Shown piece after piece: positions 34,545-46,878 of a stretch of 64,000 bases of DNA. Made by a program: the position numbers and the translations under genes. The notes below the pieces were generated by a model, which saw only the letters and a program-made list of their open reading frames with translations, was not told the origin of the DNA and ran no database searches. Source of the DNA: Lingula anatina (taxonomy: Eukaryota > Brachiopoda > Lingulata > Lingulida > Lingulidae); contig NW_019774624.1 of assembly GCF_001039355.2 (NCBI RefSeq), forward strand, positions 2,045,000 through 2,108,999, written 5' to 3'. Position 1 is the stretch's first letter, and each line of letters starts with the position of its first letter.

Positions 34545-36057
34545 ATAGAATAGAGAATAGAATAAAGAATAGAGGAAGTGTTTCTGGGTTGATAATAAAA
34601 AATCAGGTAATTATGTATTGTGCTACACGAGTAACAGTTTTATCCACTGAAACGGATACGCCATCAACTGAATAAAGTTTGGTTAAAAGCAACTTCACTG
34701 GCAATGAGCCACCAATTAGCATTTCACTTTTGCTCTTGCAAAACCTCTAATCACATTTTCTCACTTGGGGGAACGGCAATGTGTTGATCGTGTGTAGAAT
34801 AGCTTTTAGCGCACACGGCGATGTCTGAAGCTCCAAAAACCACACTTATCCTTTGAATTCCCTTGTTATAATTAGTATCCCTTCTGCTAAAGTTGAGTAA
34901 AAGTGGAAAGTTTACTGAGAGTGAGACCATTATCCAAGAACGAATTCACGATTGAACAAAACCTGTAAGGAAAAATGTTTTAGGTGAATAACGAATCGTC
35001 CACACCTTACTCATTGGAACACCTTGTGAAAGCGTCTGGGTCTAATCTCAGGTGAAACTTAATGGGTGAGATGAGATTGGCCCTATCAGGCGAGACTGGC
35101 AGAGTCAAATTACGAGAGATTATAAAAAACATCACCATATACATCGAAGCATAATCAATAAAAAGACTTGAAAGGAAAATAAAAAGACTTGAAATTTTAA
35201 TGAACTCTTGAGTCATTTTGATTGCATTTCCCTTTTTTTAAAAAAATTTTATGGTGTGTACAAAACCCCCGGAGGTAGGTATGCACTGACCGAAGGATAG
35301 AAAAATTAGATAAGATATTTTGTTACCATTTGTTGTATAGGCTAAAAGGTTTACTTTTTCACACACACGCTGGCATACGCACAAGAACAGGTAATATATT
35401 GCAATCATTGTCGCAAGACAAATTGTGATGTTTTGAGCCACATGCTGTGCATATTATGTTGCATATTGTTTTATCTTATATATGTATAATGGTATTGGTA
35501 GTTCATTCCACAAAGCTTATGCAGCCTTCAGGTTTTTAATAACGTACTTAATATTTTTCAAAGCAATGGTTTATTTATTCACTTTAGTCTAAAAGGCCTA
35601 TATTGTCTCTCATTTCACAACAGCCTCAATGGTGCGTTGATGTCAATTTTCTGTTGGTTAAATTTTGTTTTCAGCATTATTTTATTTTACACATTACATT
35701 GATCGAAGGCTTCTTGGAGCTTAATTTTGTCCGTCTGTGAGGCATGCGAGGAAGAAGAAAGTATCAATATCAAAAAGGAGACAGATATCTCATCGCCTGG
35801 TTACATCAAATGGCAAACGTGTTTCTAAGGATAACATTAGCCTTTCTATAACCTTTGCAAGGTGTTCAGTAAACGCACGCGAATTGCAAACTATATGAAG
35901 CATCTGTTGCAAAATGCCATCCTTCAAAACCATATAATTGGGGAGTCACGCACTGGCGTTGGCACTGTGTTATCATCGTCCATGATGATACACACACCGC
36001 CTAGATGATAAACGCCAGCGCAAGAAGTCGTCTGGATGAAAACCGTCACAGAGGAAC

Positions 36058-36235
36058 CCTCTACCAGGGTCACAGATTGATTTTTCACTAGATATTCACA
36101 GAAATGTCTCTGGTTAATTCTTTAATCTTTTCTCTACTTTGAGGGAATTTTTGTACGCAATGAATACCCTCTACCAGTGCCAAAGATTGATTTTTCACTA
36201 GATATTCACAGAAATGTCTCTAGTTAGATTAACGG
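36058..36235 (+). repeat. Two tandem units of the CCCTCTACCAGGG repeat
   Basis: Units start at 36058 and 36168 (110-bp period) and share CCCTCTACCAG.G, AGATTGATTTTTCACTAG and ATTCACAGAAATGTCTCT. An inverted copy lies at 13831-13888. Confidence 0.8.
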
Positions 36236-39200
36236 TAATTCTCAACACTGTTTCAGAGAAAAAGTCCACATAATAAAAAATGCGGTCCAGGGCAGGGGGC
36301 CTCCAGTAAAGATGCAAAAGAGCTTTAACCGAAACATTGGTCTAGTCCTTTAGATCGAAATTTTGGTCAACCTCAATTGAAGATATACCCACAGTAGTCC
36401 ACTCTGAATAACTTATCGTCTGTAAAATAAGCATTGTTTTTCTTACGATAGAGCAGACTCAGAGTTTCATGTAATTGGACTTCTACTGATTAGATTGGGA
36501 ACAAAGTAGACTAACACTTTGGTCTAAATGTTTAGATCGAGTTTTGGGCTATAGTTATTTTGTGCAACCATTTTTCATATACCTAGAAATAGGGGACTAA
36601 TGTGCGCTGTTTAATGATCTTTTTGTTGTGATTCACCTGGCTAGGCGAGAAGACTTCACTTTCCTCCTCTCCTTACAACTTTAAAAAAAATTATAAATAG
36701 ATAACAGAAATAAATAAACAGGTCGCTTTAAATGTTAATAGCAAGAACGCGATTTCATTGGACTTACACGATAACCATGGGCAATGATGTTTTAAAAACG
36801 CAAATGTTTTGAAGAATCAGTTATGTTGTAAAGATTGCCCAATTTCATGGTTATATGCAAATGGCTAAATTAAAACATGAGATCCATCACCGAAACTGTA
36901 CGATATCTATCGACTTTATATTGATTAGAACCTGTGCATTTTCTGTCATTTGACACTTATTTAAAAGTTAGCTTTAAAAGCAAGTAGCAAGGCAATATGA
37001 CCACTCATTCAAATGATGTTATGACTAAAAAGTTGTTTAGAGTAAGAAGTACATATTGAAACATCAGGCACTGTTTGAAAAAATAATTAAAGTGGAAAAT
37101 TGGTCTTAGCTGAGCCTGATCAGAATTTAAGCCAACTAGTTTTTGTAAAAGTCCTTAACATTGTCTTAAAAATCCTTAGACCAATTTTTAAATTGTTTTA
37201 CATCATTTCCCCTGCCTTGTTGACAATGGCCTGTTCAGAAATGTTTCAACTTCAAATTCAATATATAATAATATATAATTCAAATATAGTGACCCAACCT
37301 AAGTCATACGACTTTAGCAGACTAAGCGAAGGCCAAAAGGTAAACAATTAGCTTGAAAGTTTAGACCAATTTTCAGGACAAAAGTTTTTTGCGAAACGGA
37401 CCCCAGAGAAATACGTCAGTCCTTTATTATTAGTGGTATATAGTTCCTAGCTAAGTCCCTAGTGAAGTTAATAGAATAGTCACAGCACGTTTCACTAGAA
37501 AGTAGTGCTTTGTGTTGCACGCGCCTATTAATACATAATTTTCGAAAACGCCATTGGATGAAGCACATAAACCAGGAAAACCCGACTATAACAGAACCCC
37601 TCGAGATAAATCTAATGATGTCATGATAGTCTGTGAAATAATTAGTCAGTGAAACTTTGATTGAAACGTTTTCCCCAGAGTCTTCTGTATTGTTGGCAGT
37701 GTATAATACGGAAATTTGAAAACAGGTAGATTAAATCTGTATGCGTACCTATATCTTTCAATGATAGAAGACGGATTGCCTTTGATTGAGTAAGACGGAC
37801 AATGGTTCTCGATAGAAGTACGGTTTATGTAATCATTAAAGATATCTTACCCGTGATCGAATTTCCCACGAAAACAAAACCGATTTGCGTCCCTGCACTT
37901 ATATTTGATGCTTTACACCATTTCTAATTAGATAACTAATTTTATTATTACTTATGTCTTATAACATCTTGTGCAGTTCAGAATGTAATAACAATATCAA
38001 TGTATTCAAGGTTTGAATTAGTAAAGAGAAGTATGAGTGGCTTTGCAGTATAGGCAAGTATAGGAATTACGACTTTAAGACATATACCATTAATCATTAG
38101 AAGCCATTGCGTAAGGGCTTAGCCCAAGTTTTCCGATCGAAACTTGTTTGAAATTATCAGTTTCTTCGAATGTCCTACTTCTAACCAGTAGGACACTTTG
38201 TACATAGAAAGTGGTCATGTAGTTTGAGTACATGGTGTGCGAGAGTGGAATGGGTGTGGGGGAGTTGGTTTGTTTATTGACAAAGTCCTCGTGACAGGTT
38301 GTCTAACGAATATTCACAATTCAGGGTAATAGAGCGAACACACGCACCTGCTACTTGAATCCCGTGCCCCTAGCGAATAATCATTGGGCCAACTGCCAGA
38401 ACAACAAACGGTAGTTTGATCACAAGAAATACACGTGTTTCATGCTTGTGCTTGGATGAGCACTGAATAGAAATAGCACTGCTAGGATTAACAAAACTCA
38501 TACATAAATATATATAAGCATTTTAGAACAAGAGAGGTATTGGGAAAAACTCGTGAAATGTTCTTCTAGACGCAAAAGCAGCATATAGGTAATGCCACAG
38601 AAAGCATGGTTTCACGGCATAAATGTCATACCTTTCATTGGCATATACTCATTCTTCGTATTAATACAATTTGCATGAGCATTTCTTTCATTCGTAACCT
38701 TTGCAATATACTCCTCAGAAGCAGCAAATCAATTTGTAACATCTGCAAACAACCTGTGGGCCAAAACTGCTAATTAAAAAGATATAATTGATTTTCCGCT
38801 CTCGGTTATTAGTAGTCGGGGCATGTCTACTTGCTCGCGTTAAAGAAGTCTTTACCCCGGAGCATTCGCGGTTATGGGGCGTTAAAGCCTCTTTGAAAGA
38901 TATATGTAATGTTGACCGCGGGCAAATTAATTGGATCACTTGTTGCCACAAACAAAACATAGCGCACTTACGAGGAGTGATGGTTTTCGGTTTCTGCGAA
39001 AACAGAGTAATTGATGCATTTTAGTTTGAAGATTGGCGTCAACCTGATAAACGTGGAATGAATAAGAAGATTTAATGCGAACTGTCCTAACAATAGTCCT
39101 TTCGAAATAATATAGCGTCGAATGTGTATTTTGAAATGCCAGGAAATGGAGTTGTGATGTCGTTTCGATTTTAGCCCCAAAAGGTCGCATCATATCTCAC

Positions 39201-41759
39201 TTTACAATCAGCAGTTTCGTAACTGTCTTAGGTAACAAGTTTCACCGGCTAACGGCATTATATTAAGCACACAAATTTATTCTTTCATTACTTTGAAATG
39301 TAACTTTTTAGGATTTTCTCTCACACGTTATTTGCGCTGACGTGGTTGAAAAAATGAACTTACTGCAACCTCAGTTCGTTCTGAAGAGAATTTTTCGTCG
39401 TATTTAGCAAAAACCCTTCATCAGGACTTTAGGTGAACAGTGCACTACCCACAATCTACCGCCGCTACGCGGAGCTTTTTTTATTACAGATAACCACAGA
39501 TATCTCTTTGGCTTATCCCATGCACTTTTCTTTACTGTCTACAGCGAGGGTGTTTGCACATGATTTCAGGAAGCACGTCATCATGCAGGTGGCCAGTGGT
39601 GGAGAGCAAGTGTACCATGCGACCTCCATGTATGAATATAGACGCCCTCATTATATACAGAGAGAGCCACTCCTTGACAGATAGCCCTAGATGTACATTT
39701 TATCCTCATATGTATCATTTAACTTCGATTTACCATCTTTTAGTCGATTAAACATCATGAAACAAACTGCATTATTTTTGCCGCAAAGTGCACCACGAGC
39801 CTAACCAAATCCCATCGCTTGCAACATTTCGAAGCGGTGAAATTAGCATAGCACGCTTAGAACTACACAGTTATTAATTACGTTATTTCTCTTGCACCAA
39901 CGTTTACAAATCTTGTTAAACAACATCGATCAAGTTCACGTAAAAACGTTTTCGTAATTTCCTACCGGTGAATGATAACCCTAAATGTGTCATTATACAT
40001 TGTACTTTCATCCATGGTTTACAAATTTGCTTCTGATATATCGGCTGTATTATATTTCCTGTAGTCATCCGTTACTGGTAAGAGTTATTTGAAGGATTAT
40101 AAATCTTTTGCTGTTTTTTTTAACATAAAGGTTACTTTATTTTTGGCAAAATGTTTCGATGGATGACACGCAATCACAACATTTATGTCACGGTAAAAAT
40201 TATTTCACGGTATCGATCGTCTGACTTCGTATTAAGATGAGTGACTTTGGTGCGTGTATACGCATTACCGCTATCCACAAATTGGTTTGTCTCTAGTTAC
40301 CACTGAACACATCAGTGCTGGTTCAAGTTTGGAACTCACAAACGCCAATGATAGCTTTATTCCATCTACCCAATCAACACCTCCATTTTACACTGGCACT
40401 AGAGACTAGGCTTTAGGTAAAAATCGTTAGCAACAAATTTGAAGATACACTTATCGGTAGATTTTTAATTAATCTATCGAGGTGATATATCCGCTGTGTT
40501 GATTTTTAAGTTAAATTTGTCTGGATAAATGCTTCTGGACTTCAGTTGTCACTAGTCACAGTAGTAACAATACCAGGTACATGTAGCGTTGATCAGACGT
40601 CTGGGGATACATATGTATCTAAAACAATATCTTAACCTTTTGAAACGGAATCAGAAGATATAGCTAAAATACGTTTCTGCACCTTTTGGAATTGAATGTT
40701 CATGCAATGTGGTTGACTTTTATGATGGTTTGAAACCTCATCCGACCCATTTACGCAGGAACATAAATGTAAACATTTTCAACCCATCAGGATATGACAT
40801 GCATGTGCTCGATGCTTTTTCAACATGACAGCGTGTTGATGCCAAGTTCTCATGCAGGACTGTACACTGACCTTCGTTACAAGTAGCAGTAAAATACCTA
40901 TTATTCTTAGTAATATGATTTGCAACCATGCATCCACAGATTTATCGCCAAATAATACCTAAACGTTGCATACATGTTATTTGAATCTCCACTCAGGCTG
41001 TTTCCGCGAAAACCATAACATTTACATAGAACCGGCACATAAGGTAACCACACAGGGCATTACTATGTTAGTATATTGACTCCCAGGGGACAGAAACTGG
41101 TATATACAACGATTAAATGTCGCCATCACATCAATAATGGAATAATTGAATTTAAGGTTGGCATTAACAACTTTAAATACAAGTACGCATTGGCGCGGTA
41201 ATTAAGCACATGGTTTAGATCTTATCGTAGCCTTTGATGCGTATGTTTTACGAGATTATACATCAGAACTACAGAAGGATGTATTGGCTGCATTTTACTG
41301 TGTGTTTGTGAATAAAAGGTGTTTTGCAATAATAACTTATCATGAAGAACATCCGATCTCCCGATTTCGTGTACTTTTCCGAAAAGTGTTTGTTTTATCT
41401 TGCGCACCATGCACTTTTTTCGTGGAAAAAAACTTTGGCCACGCGCCAATTCATAAGATGAAAACACATACCTTTAAGCTAAAATGACATATTGTTTCTT
41501 TTCAGACATGAACGTAGAATCAACGTTTTATAAAGTTTTGACTTATGTGTATCAAAAAGTGCTGTCGGGTTGTGATTAAAGGCATCCCATCCGTCGAATC
41601 GAACTTTTCACGAAAGAATACAAGTTCCTACTTTTTACGAACCAGTGCTCCATCCGTTCCCATACTTGCTTTCGGTGTTTTCTCATAGAATGGTTTTTTT
41701 TCTAAATGGCGAGTCAGTCACTGACCTGTCTCCGTGTGTATTTTACAAGGAAATATTAA

Positions 41760-42098
41760 AGGGATAATAACTCTTCGTATGAGATCTATATTTCACAATA
41801 AAAACATTGTGAATAACTCATATAAATATAATATATTCTGTTTTACCACAAAAAAACGGCAGTTATACCTATTATTCTGATATCTGAGCTTTTCTTTAGA
41901 CCACGTGACCTCCATTGATGGCTATACTCTGTTAAAATCTCTTAAGAAATTTTAACAAAAAAACAAACTTTTTAGAAAAAAAACAGGGACTAACTTTGAA
42001 TGTAAAAATGGATTCATTAATCATTGGTAAGTATGGGAAAATTGTTGTTTACTCCAGGAAAATTCATTTTTTGGCCAAAACGAAGAGATATTATCCCT
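41760..42098 (+). mobile_element. TTAA-flanked MITE, copy D
   Basis: 339 bp, ends AGGGATAATAACTCTTCG and CGAAGAGATATTATCCCT, flanked by TTAA (41756-41759 and 42099-42102). CACGTGAC starts at 41902. The central palindrome reads GTTAAAATCTCTT / AAGAAATTTTAAC, with arm changes matched on both sides relative to copy A. It is closest to copy B. Confidence 0.92.
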
Positions 42099-45000
42099 TT
42101 AATGTCAGGTGCTGGCTGTTATTTGATATTTGTAACTGAATTTAGAAAAGAAAGACGAGTTACTTTGAAATTTTATAGACGCAAAATATGACATTGGGGC
42201 ACTATCCAACGCGCTCAGTATACCTTTAAAATCGTGAAACAGTCCGTTAATACTACAAAATGGAACTTTTAATACACAATTACAGCACAGAAGCATGTGA
42301 CAGAACAGATCAACAAGGCATTGTTGGTTACTTCTCATTTGCGTAGGTTTCGAAATGGTGGTAGAGCATTCATTGGACGGTTGATTGGTAGATAACGTTA
42401 GAGAGTCACCTAAACTGACTCCCCCGCGATCGAAATGGATAAATAACTTCAGCCTACAGTAGCAAGAAGCTAACTTGTAGAGAACTTGGGAAAAGGGGTT
42501 ACATGTAAGTCCCCTGTAGTATCATTATATGGTAGAACCTCTCAAAACTTAAGTTGCCGTTATATGTCAGCCGTAACTTTTGATAATTAACTATCTTCGT
42601 TCAGTCTATATCGATCTGGTTTCGTAGACATTATCTGGTAGTTGAATTCCCGTGTTGAAATGCGACTTTTTGTTTGAAATGCTTACCGTGTTTCACCCTG
42701 CCAGCTCAAAATATCGCTATTAACACTGTCATCATGATTGGCTTAACTGCCTCAATTACCACCAATATCCGGCAATAGCTTGTCTTGGCGGTAGTAGGTA
42801 GGAAATTGGGCGTTCACTAATCACACATTTGTTGCTTGATTGGTATTTCACTTTTGACAGCGCGAATCGCGCTGTGAACTTTCGGCACCAAGATCAAAGG
42901 TAATGCTGCGTAATGACAGTCTAATATTGTTAGGGAAAAATAATCGGCTTTAATGGCCAGTTGCGTTTGTTCTAGTTGTGCGTGTTTGGTAAAAAATCTA
43001 AATCCTTAAGCTCAATCCCTTAACTCATATTATACATGTACCCCATCCCCTTCCGCATGCATGTTTGTCGGAAGTGATGCCGATCGTGGAGGTGCAATAA
43101 ACAAGTTTTTGTTGACAAGTATAAAGAAAAAAAATTACTTCATACAGAATACACTCTAAAAACACATAAATGACCTGATAAGATGTACCAGTATCATGAG
43201 GCAAACAATGAGTGGAATCATCCCTCTGAACGAAAAGAAGAAAAAACAAGAAAAAAGATTTTCTCAAGAGCACGTGTGCATGTAGGTTTTAAATAAAGTT
43301 GCGTTTTTGCTTGGAAAAATTGGACGCATCACTTGAATCACTTAAAAGAAACGGTTTATGAAAGTACATCCACGAGGATGGACGGAAACAATAACGCAAC
43401 AACAATAGGACAGTATAGACAACGATCTACGAGCTGCAGCTAGAAAATTACTCTCGACTTTGTGTTGTGAGACTCTCCTAGTGTTGTTGTCATAAAAGAA
43501 TATGAAGTAGCCGTGTAATCTGACACGGCAGCTCATAAGTAGAAAAGGTCAGTAATGACAAATGCCGGCGGAGTACAATTAGTTTTTATTGTCGTTTAAC
43601 TTAGACAGATCGTATCAATCAAAATTGCAGGCAAATGATTGTTATAAGTATACAGACCAAGAGAAATTGATACGACGATATAACATTTTGGTATAACAAA
43701 GTCTATTTCTTCACAACTTTTTTCAAGGTACAACCAGTCAGATAATGCGGCATTACGACACACGCTCTAAACTAAGTACTTAAGTGGCAATGAAAGTGTC
43801 CCCAAGAGCCCGAATATTGAATTAATATTTCAACCAATTCAAATTCCGTATGGCAGACGTGACCTATGTTGCCAGTGGGGAATTTATAACCTAATTACGT
43901 CGAACTAACTTGCTAAACGTGGGCTAGCTCAGATAACGGGGGTTCTCTATCAACTTAAAGAACCGATCTGAGATTTTAAAGAGACCACTCGATCAATGTT
44001 GGACAGGTCTGAAGCATGCGTGAATGGCCAAGTTTGGCATAACTAGATTTATTCTCTGACCGTTCAGGCCTGCTGGCAGAACCATGTCGTCTTCAGAGGA
44101 ACAGAGAGCAGGGGTGGGGGTTGGATTTTGATGGCCATGTTTGCAGGCGCATATCTGTAGGGACAATAAACGGGGATGTTGAAAGGGGCTGAGCTCATGT
44201 TTCTCCAGGGCTCGATTTTAGCAAAAGCATTATCGTTAATTTGATTTGTACATGACATAATGAGTTTTGAGTTTTAAAGCATTAAAAGCCGATCGATGGT
44301 GTCTGGAAAGGAACATTATCATGATAGATTTGTCATTAAAATTATCTGTTAAAAGGAGCCTCATTACTGTACAGCACCTTATCTTTAACAAACACATTGG
44401 ATATAACGAGACAAAGAGACAAAAAGGTTTGTTTGCATTCCTAAAAAAACCCTTAAACGGAACAACACTATTAATGTATTACGTAATATACACGAAACTT
44501 CTTATAGTGTCTCACTACTTACATTGGACCGTTTTAAACATTTATTGTAAGTATCGCCCTTCTGTTCTTGCAAGAACAAATAAAGCTGAAATGTTTCCCT
44601 AGGGAGTGAATGGCGTACAGAGGTGCTATAAAGAATGCATACTGCTTGTCTGAAGTGGTTTTCAAAATTGATTAAGAAGCAGCATTCCGAGCTCTATGAA
44701 CAAGTTCATTTATCACTACCAGCATGTCACATTTTAAAGCATTGGAGCGATTGTCGTCCAGAACCATTCCTATATTGAGTTTGGGGCATTCCGCAGTGCT
44801 TCTGAGGAACTCCAATCAAGACCACAGATTTACCCAAAAAAAAAGCCCTAAAACCATTCTAAATTTTTGGACTAAAACCTGTTCGTCAGGTACGGTTAAT
44901 TTCAAGGAATAATGAAGTTCGTCTAAGTAAATCAAGTATTGGTGTCTAATGGTCTGAAACATTTCCCATGTCTTTCTTGATAAAAGAGGTGCATCATTAC

Positions 45001-46362
45001 ATTAAATGACCTTATTACTGATGTATCTTGGCTAAAATTGTGGTGTAAAGTTAAGACAATTCTTATTATAAAATATAAGTTGAATTCAGAAAAGGCTAAA
45101 AATCCACGACGCTCCCTTTCAATGGCCGGCTATTGTACATGCACGTAGCAAGCTTACGCTATCGTTAGAGCCCATAACTTAGACAAACATTTGCACTTGT
45201 ATTCAAAAGTACTATTTAACTTTCTGTACCTCTGATAAAATGAAAAAGGTTAAACTGAAATATCTGTCCAATTAAAAAAAGGCATGTATACTGTGGTACA
45301 TGTATGGATGAAATATGAATATTTGACTTCCAAATGACCACTGGCAATGGCCGCTGACAAGCTCTATTTAAGGATTTATTCTCAATCTTAGGTTCAAGTC
45401 GATGGAGAAACCGTAGGTTGTAGGCATAATTAGGCAATTCAAGCCTTTTTCCGCAATCCAGCCTACTGGGAGGCTGGCGTATGGTTAATAATGAAAATGT
45501 GTAGCTGTAGCCTTCATAGTATCACCTACATCTGGAAACTTTGCCATCTCTCTCTCTCTCTCTCTTCCTCAAACAAACACATATATTCTACTAACTGAGA
45601 CTTACTACCTTACTACACGTAGGAGCCAGTGGAAACTCTTCAATACTCACTGGCAGTTTATGATCATTCGACTGGCATAAAGATATTCTGAAAGGTCGTA
45701 AGACCACATTAATCCAATGTGACACTAATAGACACTGTGAATTAAGAGAAATGCCTACAAAAACAACATATCATTCAGAAAGCGCATATATCAAATTCCA
45801 CGCTCTACTGCACGCGTGGATTAAAACATCACATTGCATAAGCAAACTACTCAAGTCGAATGATGTCACACTTGACATTAAGACGCCGAGTTTCGAACAC
45901 AGTTTCCGTGTTGTCTTGTTTATTAACTCTGATGCCAATCGCCAAATATGGACAATTTTTGTTATTGAAAAATATCACGCAATAGACCCAGTTTGTATGT
46001 AATAAATCAAAGGATTAAATGGGTGTTTGTTTTTTTTTTTTTTGAAAGTAAAAAAAATCTTACGCAGTAGTCCCAGTTTCTATTTTATAAATCAACAGAA
46101 ATTGACAAAAATATAAGGGTTTATCAACCAAAAGTACCATAAAACGGTTCTTTACTCTTAACACCTGTTTATAATTGTCTTAAACTGTATTCATTTGGCC
46201 ATACACGTGGTGCACGAACCAACAATAGTTAATACGCGATAACAGCCATTATGAAGTAATTATGCCAAGTAACAAGAGGAAGAGATGCGGGATAGCTAAC
46301 GATATATCACACATAACTAGTACACAGCTTCTAGTCATACAAATCTCTCTCTCCTTCTCTCT

Positions 46363-46499
<137 letters not shown>

Positions 46500-46657
46500 T
46501 CGCATGTTGCAAAAAAAAAAAATCACTTTTGTAAAACTACATTAGTTTTGTCTGTAGACGTAGAATGGTGCCGCCTTCCTTCATTTACCCACGATTCCAT
46601 TGAGACTTCACAAAGCTTTTTTTATTCATTTTACATTGCATTTGGAGCGTAGACCTC

Positions 46658-46878
46658 TGACGTCAGAAATGTAGGCGTGGTATAACTCAGATAAGGCGGC
46701 ATTGTTATCAAACCCACCAATCGCAATCCTAACAAGAAGAGCTGCAATACGCACTGGTCTGTTGCCGAATATATAAGAATCTAGCGACTTAGCTGAAAGA
46801 GGACCCGACTGCGTTGATCCTGTTTGAGAAGCAATTTTTGTGTTTTGATGGAAATAACCTTTTAAGTTTCAAGTCTCG
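46658..46878 (+). promoter_or_regulatory. Candidate TATA promoter with CRE and CCAAT boxes and a first exon
   Basis: In order: a full CRE TGACGTCA (46658-46665), GGCGTGG (46674-46680), CCAAT (46717-46721), TATATAAG (46770-46777), then a presumed start about 25-30 bases on. A leader of about 80 bases without an ATG-initiated long frame ends at TCTCG followed by GTAAGTTTT, a strong donor at 46879. The spacing is that of a classic regulated promoter. The next recognised acceptor into coding sequence on this strand is at 61874, before the GPCR, so it may be that gene's promoter with an intron of about 15 kb. Motifs are seen directly; the link is inference. Confidence 0.42.

Noticed and set aside
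35945-36022. Imperfect hairpin GCACTGGCGTT ... AACGCCAGCGC as a possible structured RNA or MITE
   Set aside because: Arms of about 11 bp with mismatches, no flanking duplication and no second copy noticed; too weak to call.
38715-39193. Overlapping open frames on both strands near 38.8-39.2 kb
   Set aside because: Short, no domains, no consistent splice context. The stretch is somewhat GC-richer but otherwise unremarkable.
44267-44602. 111-codon plus-strand frame
   Set aside because: Composition and lack of motifs look random; it would need an unsupported promoter and has no exon partners.
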